A stretch of DNA of 36,803 nt from Segetibacter sp. (GCA_028288485.1 JAQBNO010000036.1:1-36803), one strand, 5' to 3'. Positions 8,961-16,632 are shown, numbered from the stretch's first letter. Made by a program: numbers and translations. Notes: generated by a model from the letters alone, not told the origin.

Positions 8961-9893
8961 ATGAATAAAAAATTGGTATTAATTACGGCACTGACCTTAT
9001 CAGCACTTTTTGCCCAATCCCAGCATGTCGGCTCTCCTCCCGAGTACGTAAAAATGCTAACATCAAAATGGGAAGGGGAGCGTTCTGCTGATGGCCGGCC
9101 TAAAGTTGCAGATGCTATTCTTGAACGTTTGCAAAACTGCACTCTCGAGCAGATCTGGGGTTATTTAGGCAACAGGGGATTTCGTAACCAGGTCGAAAAG
9201 AACTGGATCATATTAAAACCCGGCGAGACCATGGTTGGGCGGGTAGTAACGGCCCAGTTCATGCCCTCCAGGCCCGACCTCGACACCTTTGTAAGGGTAC
9301 AGGGTAGAGCCGAAGGCCGGTCGCAACATGGAGGGATAAATATCTGGCCGATTGATATATTGACAAAGAATGATATTTATGTGGCTGATGGTTATGGAAA
9401 GATTAAAGACGGCACGCTCATAGGTTCAAGCCTGGGTAACGCTATTTTCGGCAAAACCGGTAAAGGGGTCATCTTTTACGGATCTATTCGCGACATGCAG
9501 GAATTGAAGGAAACGAATGGCTTCAATGCCTGGATAAAAGGAAGCGACCCGTCGTACATCAGGGATATGACGCCTACTTCTATTAATGCACCTATTCGAC
9601 TTGGCGAAGTGACTGTAATTCCCGGTGATGTGGTTTTTGCCAACGAATATGGGGTGGTGTTTATACCCGCCTACTTGGCGGAGGCTCTTGTTACAGCTTC
9701 AGAAATGACAGGTCTGCGTGATGAATTTGAAAGAGCGATGCTGCAGTCCGGTAAATATCCTTCAGGGGAGGTTCACGGCGACTGGGCCGATAAGATCAAA
9801 GATGAATTCAGGGCCTGGTTTAAGAAATATCCAAAGAAAACAGCGATCACTTCAAAAGATATCGAAGCCTATTTAAAGAAAGAAGGGCATTAA
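8961..9893 (+). CDS. Exported RraA-family (aldolase fold) protein, copy 1
   Basis: 310 residues with a Sec signal peptide (about 1-21, ending AQSQ). The RraA/HMG-aldolase fold covers about 90-250: GRVVTAQFMPSRPD (93-106), YVADGYGKI (140-148), GTLIGSSLGNAIF (151-163), GVIFYGSIRDMQEL (169-182), and PGDVVFANEYGVVFIP near the end of the fold. The Arg177-Asp178 pair and Glu181 match the family's R-D-x-x-E/D site. The residue 21 positions before Arg177, an acidic residue in characterised class II pyruvate aldolases as I recall, is Ser156 here. Family members cleave 4-hydroxy-2-oxo acids to pyruvate or, as RraA, bind RNase E. An exported protein cannot do the latter, so an aldolase, lyase or decarboxylase role is favoured. 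The gene starts 98 bases after the enolase-like gene. Confidence 0.88.
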   Translation: MNKKLVLITALTLSALFAQSQHVGSPPEYVKMLTSKWEGERSADGRPKVADAILERLQNCTLEQIWGYLGNRGFRNQVEKNWIILKPGETMVGRVVTAQFMPSRPDLDTFVRVQGRAEGRSQHGGINIWPIDILTKNDIYVADGYGKIKDGTLIGSSLGNAIFGKTGKGVIFYGSIRDMQELKETNGFNAWIKGSDPSYIRDMTPTSINAPIRLGEVTVIPGDVVFANEYGVVFIPAYLAEALVTASEMTGLRDEFERAMLQSGKYPSGEVHGDWADKIKDEFRAWFKKYPKKTAITSKDIEAYLKKEGH

Positions 9894-10002
9894 TTCGGTT
9901 AATTAGTAGAGGTTGACTTTAACGACTAAGCCTGAAATTTTTAGTAGCTGCTTCTGCTTAAAATGTTTTTCTTTGGGTGGCCAGCGATAGTTTTCATAGC
10001 AT

Positions 10003-10028
10003 CATCGTTGTGTCACTCACTTTTACTG
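10003..10028 (+). repeat. Short dispersed intergenic repeat
   Basis: Reads CATCGTTGTGTCACTCAC then TTTTACTG. It matches the copy at 19985-20010 at all but one of 26 positions and is close to those at 4413 and 12527. Confidence 0.75.
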
Positions 10029-10094
10029 TAACTTATGAAGCGACAGTTTACTGTATTTGACATCTGCCAGCTTCCTGTTTTAGTAAGTGCATCA

Positions 10095-10199
10095 TGTTTA
10101 TAGAAAAAAGCAGAAATTATTAACGACTCGCGGGGAGTCCCGTGAGAACATAAACGTCATCTGGAGCTTTACTAATTAAGGTTGCGTTTTCTATAAACA
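10095..10199. repeat. 13-bp perfect inverted repeat enclosing a hairpin
   Basis: TGTTTATAGAAAA (10095-10107) and its exact reverse complement TTTTCTATAAACA (10187-10199) flank 79 bases. Inside, CTCGCGGG (10127-10134) pairs with CCCGTGAG (10139-10146) around a GAGT loop, with one G-U pair. Further short complementary segments, GGAGCT with AGCTCC and CGTGAG with CTCACG, lie within and just beyond. It could be a structured RNA leader for the second RraA gene or a small mobile-element remnant. No target-site duplication was seen. Confidence 0.6.
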
Positions 10200-10319
10200 C
10201 GTAGCTCCTCCGGGGCTTAACTCACGACAATGATATAGCAATGAGCAATTTTTGCAAATTAGGAAAAAGAAACTTTTCGGGTCAACCCCTATTTTTTGAT
10301 TAAAACCAGCATTAAAATA

Positions 10320-11252
10320 ATGAAATGCACAGGCCGTTTATTATTACCATTTCTCATCTGTTTTTGTATTACAGGTTCTTTGTTTGCTCAAACCATTTCA
10401 AAGGACGAATTGATTTTTCTGACTTCAGAATGGAAGGGAGAAAGGTTTGCGGATGGCCGCCCGAAAATACCGGATGGACTATTGGAAAGGGCCAGGAATA
10501 TAGTGATTGACGACGCCTGGACTGTATTAAAAAATGAAGGCTATACCAACCAGTTTGAAGGCAATTGGAAAATGGTGCAAAATAATGTTCCTGTTATAGG
10601 CAGAGCGGTTACGGCCATGTTTATGCCCAGTCGCCCCGATATAGAGAAAAATATTAAGGAGCGTGGAACTTCAAGGCAGGGGAGAAAAGGCAATACGAAT
10701 GCATGGCCGATTGAAACACTTACAAAAGGCGACGTTTATGTAGCCGACGGCTTTGGAAAAATTGGCGGAGGAACGCTGATGGGATCTACTTTGGCTAATG
10801 CAATTTTCAGTAAATCAGGTAATGGAGTCGTTTTTAACGGGGCAGCACGAGACTTGCAGGAACTGCAGAATATCAAAGGCTTCAATGCTTTTGTTCGCGA
10901 TTTTCATCCCTCTTTCCTTGAAGAAATGGTTTTGATGGGTTTAAATACACCTGTTCGAATAGGCGCTGTAATGGTATTGCCCGGCGACCTGGTAATAGCA
11001 CAGGGAGAAGGTGTTCTTTTTGTTCCGGCTCATTTAGCCGAACAGGTTGTCGGTACGGCAGAGTTCGTACTGCGGAAGGACCAGTTCGGATTTGAAATGG
11101 TTAAATCGGGCAAATACACCACAGGCCAGGTAGACAGCCAATGGTCAGATGAAATTAAAACGGCTTTTCTTAAATGGCTGGAGCAGCACCCGGAGCTCGG
11201 TAAGATGACCCGGGCCGAACTCGATAAAATAATGAGCAAAAGAACCTGGTAA
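10320..11252 (+). CDS. Exported RraA-family (aldolase fold) protein, copy 2
   Basis: I start this at the ATG at 10320 rather than an in-frame TTG at 10296, because it gives a clean Sec signal peptide ending GSLFAQ (about 1-24). The resulting 310 residues equal copy 1 in length. The two align over most of their length: SEWKGERFADGRPKIPDG here against SKWEGERSADGRPKVADA there. GRAVTAMFMPSRPD, YVADGFGKI, GTLMGSTLANAIF and GAARDLQEL repeat the copy 1 blocks, and Arg177, Asp178 and Glu181 fall at the same numbers. Ser156 again stands 21 positions before the Arg. They are clearly tandem paralogues, diverged enough to suggest separate substrates or a hetero-oligomer. The RNase E regulator role of the family is unlikely for an exported protein. 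The sugar isomerase-like gene follows after 103 bases. Confidence 0.88.
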   Translation: MKCTGRLLLPFLICFCITGSLFAQTISKDELIFLTSEWKGERFADGRPKIPDGLLERARNIVIDDAWTVLKNEGYTNQFEGNWKMVQNNVPVIGRAVTAMFMPSRPDIEKNIKERGTSRQGRKGNTNAWPIETLTKGDVYVADGFGKIGGGTLMGSTLANAIFSKSGNGVVFNGAARDLQELQNIKGFNAFVRDFHPSFLEEMVLMGLNTPVRIGAVMVLPGDLVIAQGEGVLFVPAHLAEQVVGTAEFVLRKDQFGFEMVKSGKYTTGQVDSQWSDEIKTAFLKWLEQHPELGKMTRAELDKIMSKRTW

Positions 11253-11355
11253 TTTAATTTTACTTTACAAAGTTCCAATGTCATCCTAAAACTTAACTGC
11301 TCCGCTGAATACAAATTCTTAAACCTTGCCAAGTAGAGTTAACCGGAAACTCAAA

Positions 11356-12276
11356 ATGAAAAAATATCCCAGGCGACATTTTCTGCAAAATACTGCCGGC
11401 CTTATTGCAATGGCTTTGGCAGGAACTGCCGTTGATTTTAAAAAATACAAACCTCTTCTTTCTTTTTCGACACTCGGTTGCCCCGACTGGAGTTTTAGAA
11501 GCATAGTAGATTTTGCTGAAAAAAACGGCTATGATGGAATAGAGGTACGGGGCATTCAGCGACAACTACACTTACCTAAATGTCCTGAATTCAGCACGCC
11601 GAAGAAGATTGCCGAAACACGTAAAGTCGTAAAAGACAAAGGAGTTAAAATAGTTAACCTTGGGGCGTCCTCTTCTCTTCACTATAGCAATGCGGTGGAA
11701 CGCAAAAAGAACATAGACGAGGCAAAAGAGTTTATTGATCTCGCAGCAGCATTAGGATCCCCTTACATCCGTGTTTTCCCAAATGATTTTCCACCAACCC
11801 AGGAACGCAATGCGACCATTGATCTGATTTCACAAGGTTTATTGGAATTGGGTGATTACGCTAAAGGAAGCCTCGTTACAGTTTTATTGGAATCGCACGG
11901 ACAGGTTGTAAAAAGTGATGATCTTGAAACAATCATGAAGGCTGCTGAACATGACCGCGTGGGTTTGGTATGGGACATTGTAAATATGTGGGTAGTGACA
12001 AAAGAACCACCTTCACTTGTTTACTCGAAGTTGAAAAAATATATCAGGCATACGCACATTAAAGATTTAAAGGTCGTTAATAACAAAGAACAATACACGT
12101 TATTAGGCAAAGGCGAAACGCCAATTTTTGAAGGCATTGATGTATTGAGCAAAGGCAACTACAAAGGCTATTATAGTTTTGAATGGGAAAAACTCTGGCA
12201 CCCGGAAATTGTTGAACCAGAAATTGCACTTGCCGACTATCCAGAAGTAATGAAGGCGCACTTTGAAAAAAAATAA
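11356..12276 (+). CDS. Tat-exported sugar phosphate isomerase/epimerase-like TIM barrel
   Basis: The ATG at 11356 is preferred to an in-frame TTG at 11326, because it puts a twin-arginine leader at the N-terminus (PRRHFLQNTAG, 5-15, then a hydrophobic core). 306 residues in all. This is the xylose-isomerase-like/AP-endonuclease-2 barrel: FSTLGCPDWSF (37-47), GYDGIEVRG (58-66), VTVLLESHG (174-182), VGLVWDIVNMW (202-212), IRHTHIKDLK (230-239) and YYSFEWEK (272-279). Probable divalent metal ligands are Glu179, Asp207, His234 and Glu276, all present. Family members isomerise or epimerise sugars or keto-acids, or act as sugar lyases; annotation as a phosphosugar enzyme is generic. Together with the exported enolase and RraA proteins it completes a set of three enzyme types likely to act on one carbohydrate outside the cytoplasm. 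Confidence 0.88.
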   Translation: MKKYPRRHFLQNTAGLIAMALAGTAVDFKKYKPLLSFSTLGCPDWSFRSIVDFAEKNGYDGIEVRGIQRQLHLPKCPEFSTPKKIAETRKVVKDKGVKIVNLGASSSLHYSNAVERKKNIDEAKEFIDLAAALGSPYIRVFPNDFPPTQERNATIDLISQGLLELGDYAKGSLVTVLLESHGQVVKSDDLETIMKAAEHDRVGLVWDIVNMWVVTKEPPSLVYSKLKKYIRHTHIKDLKVVNNKEQYTLLGKGETPIFEGIDVLSKGNYKGYYSFEWEKLWHPEIVEPEIALADYPEVMKAHFEKK

Positions 12277-12408
12277 CCATTTCACTTCAACCTTATCTCT
12301 AACCGATCTGTCATTACTGCCATTCTTTTTATACTTCAGTCTTATTTCATCATTGGTCAATTTTTCTTTTTCAGCAGCACTAATTTTGCTACGGTCGTCG
12401 TAGCTCAT
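12277..12408 (-). pseudogene. Possible small-gene remnant
   Basis: From ATG at 12408 the minus strand reads MSYDDRSKISAAEKEKL and continues TNDEIRLKYKKNGSNDR, hydrophilic and protein-like for about 44 residues. The open frame then runs to 12103, antisense to the isomerase gene, where the composition turns improbable. It looks like the N-terminus of a small protein whose 3' end was lost where it meets the neighbouring gene. I do not recognise the family. Confidence 0.3.
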
Positions 12409-12526
12409 TCTTCATTGTCCCGATGGGTGTTGGTAAGCGTTGTATTGACGCAATCTTTCGTTGCTATTACTAATAAATCTTCCCCTCAAAAACAATTTTT
12501 ACTTAAAGGCTGAATAGAATCTATAC

Positions 12527-12555
12527 CAGTACAAGGGAGTGACACAACAATGTTG
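12527..12555 (-). repeat. Short dispersed intergenic repeat (inverted copy)
   Basis: On the minus strand: CATTGTTGTGTCACTCCC then TTGTACTGG. The first half matches the 4413 copy exactly; the TTGTACTG tail matches the second half of the GCGTCGCAC-type copies, linking the two forms. Confidence 0.7.
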
Positions 12556-12695
12556 CGTAAAGTACTAAAGTCAGCTACCAAAAAAACAAAACTATATTCT
12601 AAAAGATTTGAGTTGAGAAGCATCAAATATTCCATTGTCACGCTCTAAGTCGTTTAGGCGTAAAAGTTCACCCAACAAAACATGCGGTTCTAATT

Positions 12696-12703
12696 TACTT
12701 TTG
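12696..12703 (+). promoter_or_regulatory. Putative Bacteroidota -7 box upstream of murQ
   Basis: TACTTTTG matches TAnnTTTG. No good TTG lies about 19 bases upstream, so the -33 element is weak. Transcription from here would give a leader of about 110 bases holding the hairpin at 12749-12784. Confidence 0.4.
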
Positions 12704-12748
12704 TATGGGGTTTTCTTATCGGATCCTTACCAAAATTCTGAATATTCT

Positions 12749-12784
12749 AACTCCTGATTGAAGCTCTGGCTTTGATCAGGAGTT
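12749..12784 (+). promoter_or_regulatory. Hairpin in murQ leader
   Basis: AACTCCTGAT (12749-12758) and ATCAGGAGTT (12775-12784) form a perfect 10-bp stem with a 16-base loop, ending 34 bases before the murQ ATG. There is no T-tract, so it is not a standard terminator. It could stabilise or regulate the messenger. Confidence 0.5.
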
Positions 12785-12818
12785 ATAAAGATAAACTAAA
12801 CTAAATAAGGCTAATACT

Positions 12819-13634
12819 ATGGAAGAATTTATAAAAATAACTGAACAACCGTCGAAATACAGGCACCTGGAAAAAATGGCCCTGAAGGAAATTCTTGCTA
12901 ATATAAATAACGAAGACAAGACTGTACCGAAGGCTGTTGAAAAGGTAATTCCTCAAATTGAAAAGCTGGTAAGTGCGATCACTGACCGAATGCTGGCCGG
13001 CGGCCGATTGTTTTATCTAGGAGCAGGTACCAGCGGACGGCTGGCAATTGTGGATGCAAGCGAGTGTCCACCAACTTATGGTGTGCCTTATGGCCTTATT
13101 ATAGCGTTAATTGCAGGTGGAGAGAAGGCGATAACACAGGCAGTGGAATTTGCCGAAGACAACAGTGAAGAAGGCTGGAATGATTTGCAAAAACATTTTG
13201 TGAGTGAAAAGGATGTTGTGATAGGTTTGGCAGCCAGCGGAACTACACCTTATGTGGTGGGCGCGCTGCAACAATGCCGGAAAAGAGGCATAAAGACGGG
13301 GTGTATTGTCTGCAACGAAAACAGTCCTGCAGCTTCTGTCTCTGATTTCCCGGTAGAAGTAATCGTGGGGCCGGAGTTTGTTACAGGCAGCACCCGCATG
13401 AAAAGCGGAACGGCCCAAAAACTGGTGTTGAATATGATTTCTACCACGGTTATGATACAATTAGGGAGGGTAGAGGACAATATGATGGTGAATATGCAGT
13501 TAAGTAATGCGAAGCTTGTTGATCGCGGAGTAAAAATGGTAATGGAACAATTGAACGTTGGTGACTATGCAGCTGCAAAGTCGCTGTTGCTTACCCACGG
13601 CAGCGTGAAAAAAGCAGTAGAAAGCGCCAAGTAG
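12819..13634 (+). CDS. murQ: N-acetylmuramic acid 6-phosphate etherase
   Basis: 271 residues, cytoplasmic, SIS-fold. MurQ cleaves the lactyl ether of MurNAc-6-phosphate to give GlcNAc-6-phosphate and D-lactate in peptidoglycan recycling. Diagnostic motifs are GAGTSGRLAIVDASECPPTYG split over 68-88, AVEFAEDN (108-115), LAASGTTPYVVGAL (137-150), and GPEFVTGSTRMKSGTAQK (184-201). Glu82 (in SECPP) and Glu113 (in AED) correspond to the catalytic Glu89 and Glu120 of the E. coli enzyme. Length is slightly short of the usual 295-300 residues, because the C-terminal helical part is trimmed; the end GSVKKAVESAK is natural for Bacteroidota forms. No MurNAc transporter, kinase or NagA lies beside it, so it appears to stand alone with its own promoter and leader hairpin. 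Confidence 0.96.
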   Translation: MEEFIKITEQPSKYRHLEKMALKEILANINNEDKTVPKAVEKVIPQIEKLVSAITDRMLAGGRLFYLGAGTSGRLAIVDASECPPTYGVPYGLIIALIAGGEKAITQAVEFAEDNSEEGWNDLQKHFVSEKDVVIGLAASGTTPYVVGALQQCRKRGIKTGCIVCNENSPAASVSDFPVEVIVGPEFVTGSTRMKSGTAQKLVLNMISTTVMIQLGRVEDNMMVNMQLSNAKLVDRGVKMVMEQLNVGDYAAAKSLLLTHGSVKKAVESAK

Positions 13635-13636
13635 AA

Positions 13637-13663
13637 TTGTGTTATAAATATTATGTAACTTAG
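13637..13663 (+). promoter_or_regulatory. Putative promoter of the T9SS-secreted propeller gene
   Basis: TTG (13637-13639), a 16-base spacer, then TAACTTAG (13656-13663), close to TAnnTTTG. It begins just after the murQ stop codon and ends 21 bases before the next ATG. The spacer is a little short. Confidence 0.4.
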
Positions 13664-13684
13664 TATCATTAAAAAAAACATCTT

Positions 13685-14896
13685 ATGAAGTATAAAATTC
13701 TACCTGCTTTAGCCATCTCGGCTCTCTTACTTTCGTCTGAAACAAACGCCCAGAAAAACACTGCTTTTGCTGTAACCGGCCAAGCAAAAGGAAATTTTAC
13801 CTGGAATGTGATCAGGGAGATTGACCTTACTACAGGCGAGGTTTTACGAACCGTTTATGATCCGGCTACCAACAAAAACATTCACTTTAAAGCGGTTGGA
13901 GGAGCTGCATTAAAGGAAAATATAAAACGTTCTGCAACAGGTAATGGAGTAGCTGCTGCAGCTTACGATGCTTTACACAACCGCCTTTATTTTACCAACA
14001 TGCGCGGGAACGACTTACTGTATTTCGACCTGGCTTCTAATGAAACGAACGTAGTCGTTAATAATGATCCTTCCTTTAATACCGGTAATAAATTTGATGA
14101 AGGCAATGTAATCACCCGTATGGCTTTCGCATCGGACGGTTTTGGTTATGCTATAACAAACGACGGTAAAAGCCTGGTCCGGTTTACCACCGATCAAAAA
14201 CCAACTGTTTCAAATCTTGGTGAGTTGATCGACGGTAAGAAAAACGGAACAATGAGCATTCACAGCCAATGCAGCAGCTGGGGAGGCGATATGGTAGGTG
14301 ACTCTTATGGTAACCTGTACCTGGTTACTTATCGTAATCACCTGTTCAAAATTAATCCTCAAACAAGAATTACCGATTATCTCGGGCAGGTTAAAGGCTT
14401 GCCTGCAGAATTTACCAGTAATGGAATGGTAGTAAATGATGAAGGTGAGGTAATTGTTACCAGTGCAACTATCAGCGATAATTATTATAAGATCAACATT
14501 TCTACTTTAGACGCTTCTGCAGTTAAAAAGAAGGATGATAAAGTGTATAATGCGTCTGACCTCGCCAACAGTAATCTTTTGTATCAAAACAAAGAGATAA
14601 CAAACAAGTTTCTGGTGGGTGAAGTTAAAGGCAACCAAATGGTAAGCTTTTTTCCGAACCCTGCAATAAATAAAACATTCAATGTTCAGTTTGATAAAGT
14701 TCCTGCCGGAAGATACAACCTCGCTTTAAGCGATCCCTCAGGCCGAACTGTTTTAAGCAGAGCATTAAATGTTGCGGTAAAGGGACAGGTGGAAAGAATT
14801 TCACTTCCACGTATTTCAGGAAGCGGAATGTACCTTGTAAAATTGACCGGTGGCGATACCAAAGTAATATACAGTGACAAAATAGTTATTCCTTAA
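13685..14896 (+). CDS. Secreted beta-propeller protein with T9SS type A sorting domain
   Basis: 403 residues. Signal peptide 1-22 ends ETNAQ. Residues about 25-310 consist of repeated short beta segments such as REIDLTTGEVLR, YDALHNRLYFTN, MAFASDGFGYAITN and DSYGNLYLVTY, typical of NHL/YVTN-like propeller blades. The C-terminal 80 residues are a type A sorting domain: VSFFPNPA near 318-326, then a beta sandwich with RYNLALSDPSGRTVLSR and GMYLVKLTGG, ending KIVIP. Such tails direct export through the type IX secretion system and anchoring or release at the cell surface. No catalytic residues could be recognised, so ligand binding or a structural role is likely. A rho-independent terminator follows directly. 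Confidence 0.85.
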   Translation: MKYKILPALAISALLLSSETNAQKNTAFAVTGQAKGNFTWNVIREIDLTTGEVLRTVYDPATNKNIHFKAVGGAALKENIKRSATGNGVAAAAYDALHNRLYFTNMRGNDLLYFDLASNETNVVVNNDPSFNTGNKFDEGNVITRMAFASDGFGYAITNDGKSLVRFTTDQKPTVSNLGELIDGKKNGTMSIHSQCSSWGGDMVGDSYGNLYLVTYRNHLFKINPQTRITDYLGQVKGLPAEFTSNGMVVNDEGEVIVTSATISDNYYKINISTLDASAVKKKDDKVYNASDLANSNLLYQNKEITNKFLVGEVKGNQMVSFFPNPAINKTFNVQFDKVPAGRYNLALSDPSGRTVLSRALNVAVKGQVERISLPRISGSGMYLVKLTGGDTKVIYSDKIVIP

Positions 14897-14911
14897 CGAT
14901 GAAAGTTTTAG

Positions 14912-14944
14912 AAAAAAGGGTCGCCAAAAGCGGCCCTTTTTTTG
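14912..14944 (+). terminator. Rho-independent terminator
   Basis: AAAAAAGGGTCGC, loop CAAAA, then GCGGCCCTTTTTTT. A GC stem with one G-U pair, flanked by A- and T-tracts, 15 bases after the propeller gene stop. Confidence 0.85.
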
Positions 14945-15045
14945 TTTCAGGCATAAAACTAGCCCGACAATTACAGAAAGTTGTATATTATAACAGCATT
15001 TCAGCAGTCAGTGGGTTAATATTTGAAAGTCTATTTTTACTGTAA

Positions 15046-15072
15046 TTGATATCGTTATCTCTATTACCTTCG
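15046..15072 (+). promoter_or_regulatory. Putative promoter for conserved hypothetical gene
   Basis: TTG (15046-15048), 16 bases, TACCTTCG (15065-15072), one mismatch from TAnnTTTG. It sits 38 bases before the ATG at 15111. Confidence 0.4.
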
Positions 15073-15110
15073 CTGTTGAAAATTAAAAAAAGAAAGACCG
15101 GTTTGTAGTT

Positions 15111-15674
15111 ATGCACGACATTGAACCTTTTTTTAACTGGAGGCATATGTACACAGCCGAAGAAGATGAAAAGTCGCCTTTCTTCGGTCGTACCTATAGT
15201 GAATTTGAGTATTCCCAAACGGTATACAACTATTATATCCATCCGCAGTGGGACGATTTTGGAAGTAAAACTTTATACCTGAAAGTATTATATGCAGATT
15301 ACGGAGAAAACTTTGCAGTAATTGAATTAATAGGAGAGTGGAACGACGCAATAGAAAATGACATCATGACGTTAAAGCGGGATGTAATTGACGATATGTT
15401 TTTTGAACATATCACAAAGTTTATACTCATAACCGAGAACGTCCTCAATTTTCACAGTGGCGATAAGGATTATTACGAAGAATGGTTTGAAGAAGTAACA
15501 GATGAAGGTGGATGGATTGTCGCATTAAATATGCCCGAGCAAAGCCAGTATGATTTCAAGAGAAAAAAGCTGAATTATTTTGTCGAGTTAATGGAGATTC
15601 CTAATTGGCGGGTGTATAAACCGCAACATTTATTCGATAAAATCGATGCAGATATCAGCAAGAGGATAGGATGA
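15111..15674 (+). CDS. Conserved hypothetical protein
   Basis: 187 residues, very acidic and rich in aromatic residues, with no signal peptide, membrane span or cysteine pattern, so a soluble cytoplasmic protein is expected. Notable segments are FFNWRHMYTAEEDEKSPFFG (7-26), IHPQWDDFGSKTLYLKVLY (43-61), and FAVIELIGEWNDAIENDIM. The family is not one I can name with certainty. The reading frame is convincing: a plausible promoter sits in front, codon use is normal, and the ending is followed at once by the CHRD lipoprotein gene (an ATG overlaps its TGA stop, although the true start there is probably further in). The two may be co-transcribed. Confidence 0.7.
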   Translation: MHDIEPFFNWRHMYTAEEDEKSPFFGRTYSEFEYSQTVYNYYIHPQWDDFGSKTLYLKVLYADYGENFAVIELIGEWNDAIENDIMTLKRDVIDDMFFEHITKFILITENVLNFHSGDKDYYEEWFEEVTDEGGWIVALNMPEQSQYDFKRKKLNYFVELMEIPNWRVYKPQHLFDKIDADISKRIG

Positions 15675-15748
15675 TTTTAGATACTATTAACAGAATTTAT
15701 AATGCAGGCAACTTTTTTGTCGTTCCTGCTGTCAATATAAGAGAAAAT

Positions 15749-16597
15749 ATGAAAAGAAACGTCATGCGAATAAAAGTGTACCCTTTTGTGTCTATCGTTG
15801 TTATGATTTTTTTAGCTTCTTGTGGTAAACCAAATGATTACAGCAATATATATAATACCGAAGTTGTAAAAGAATGGAAGCTCCAGCTTTTATCTGTCAA
15901 TGAAAATCATCCTACTCCCCAAATAGCCGATTCCTCTATTCTTTATTTTCAGCTCAATTCTGATAATAGTTTAAGGTTCGATGTCTTTATAGACAGTTTC
16001 CAATACAGGGGCGATGCAATCACCGCTGTTCAACTAAATTTAGGAGACCCTGTAACTGATGGTCCGCTGATCATGAATTTCCCTGCAAGAATTTCTCCTG
16101 GTGGTGTAACAGGTATTATATACAATCTTAGACAAGGCCTTATAGATACCCTGAACAATGATAATATAGAAAAGTACATTAATATTCTTACAACAAAAGC
16201 ACCTACAGGTTTGGTTCGCGGACAATTAACTCCGCAAATTCTGTATGCTGCAAATGTAAACCTAACAGGAAGCGAAGTGGTTCCTACTGTAAATACCAAT
16301 ACTACAGGTACTGCCTACATTCGCGTCGGCGCAAATAATATCCTGTATAGTAAGGTGATTATTAACAACGATGTTCCGGCTGATCCTATTACTTCTGCGG
16401 CTCTTTACCAGGCTGTAGCTGGTTCTAACGGTCCATTAATCAGAACGCTGGTTTCGAGCCAGGCCGGCTTTGGTACAGCTACGAAAACAACGCTCACCCC
16501 TTCAGAGACTAATAATTTATTAAGTACCAACTCTTATCTTGTTGGCAGTTCCGCAGCTTTTCCTAATGGAAAAATCAGGGGGCAATTCAAAAAGTAA
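15749..16597 (+). CDS. CHRD domain lipoprotein
   Basis: An in-frame ATG at 15671 overlaps the preceding stop, but the ATG at 15749 puts a lipoprotein signal peptide at the N-terminus: a hydrophobic core and the lipobox FLASC with Cys25. I use that start (282 residues). The mature protein contains two CHRD-like halves. The first includes SSILYFQLNSDNSLRFDVFI, VQLNLGDPVTDGPL and GLVRGQLTP; the second has NVNLTGSEVVPTVNT, GTAYIRVG and GKIRGQFKK at the very end. CHRD modules, named from chordin, are beta-rich extracellular domains of unclear function in bacteria, probably involved in binding. Location is the outer or inner membrane, lipid-anchored. A strong terminator follows. Confidence 0.85.
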   Translation: MKRNVMRIKVYPFVSIVVMIFLASCGKPNDYSNIYNTEVVKEWKLQLLSVNENHPTPQIADSSILYFQLNSDNSLRFDVFIDSFQYRGDAITAVQLNLGDPVTDGPLIMNFPARISPGGVTGIIYNLRQGLIDTLNNDNIEKYINILTTKAPTGLVRGQLTPQILYAANVNLTGSEVVPTVNTNTTGTAYIRVGANNILYSKVIINNDVPADPITSAALYQAVAGSNGPLIRTLVSSQAGFGTATKTTLTPSETNNLLSTNSYLVGSSAAFPNGKIRGQFKK

Positions 16598-16632
16598 TTG
16601 TTGATAATATCGAAGAATTGATAAAATACTTG

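Larger units (their letters stand above)
9894..10319. other. Intergenic region with repeat and structured element
   Basis: About 425 bases between the two RraA genes. It holds a short dispersed repeat at 10003-10028 and an inverted-repeat element at 10095-10199 enclosing a smaller hairpin. No coding frame is supported. Confidence 0.65.
12277..12818. other. Intergenic region with possible remnant ORF, repeat, promoter and hairpin
   Basis: About 540 bases upstream of murQ. From left to right: a minus-strand coding-like stretch (12277-12408), a repeat copy (12527-12555), a TACTTTTG -7 box (12696-12703) and a 10-bp hairpin in the murQ leader (12749-12784). Confidence 0.6.
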
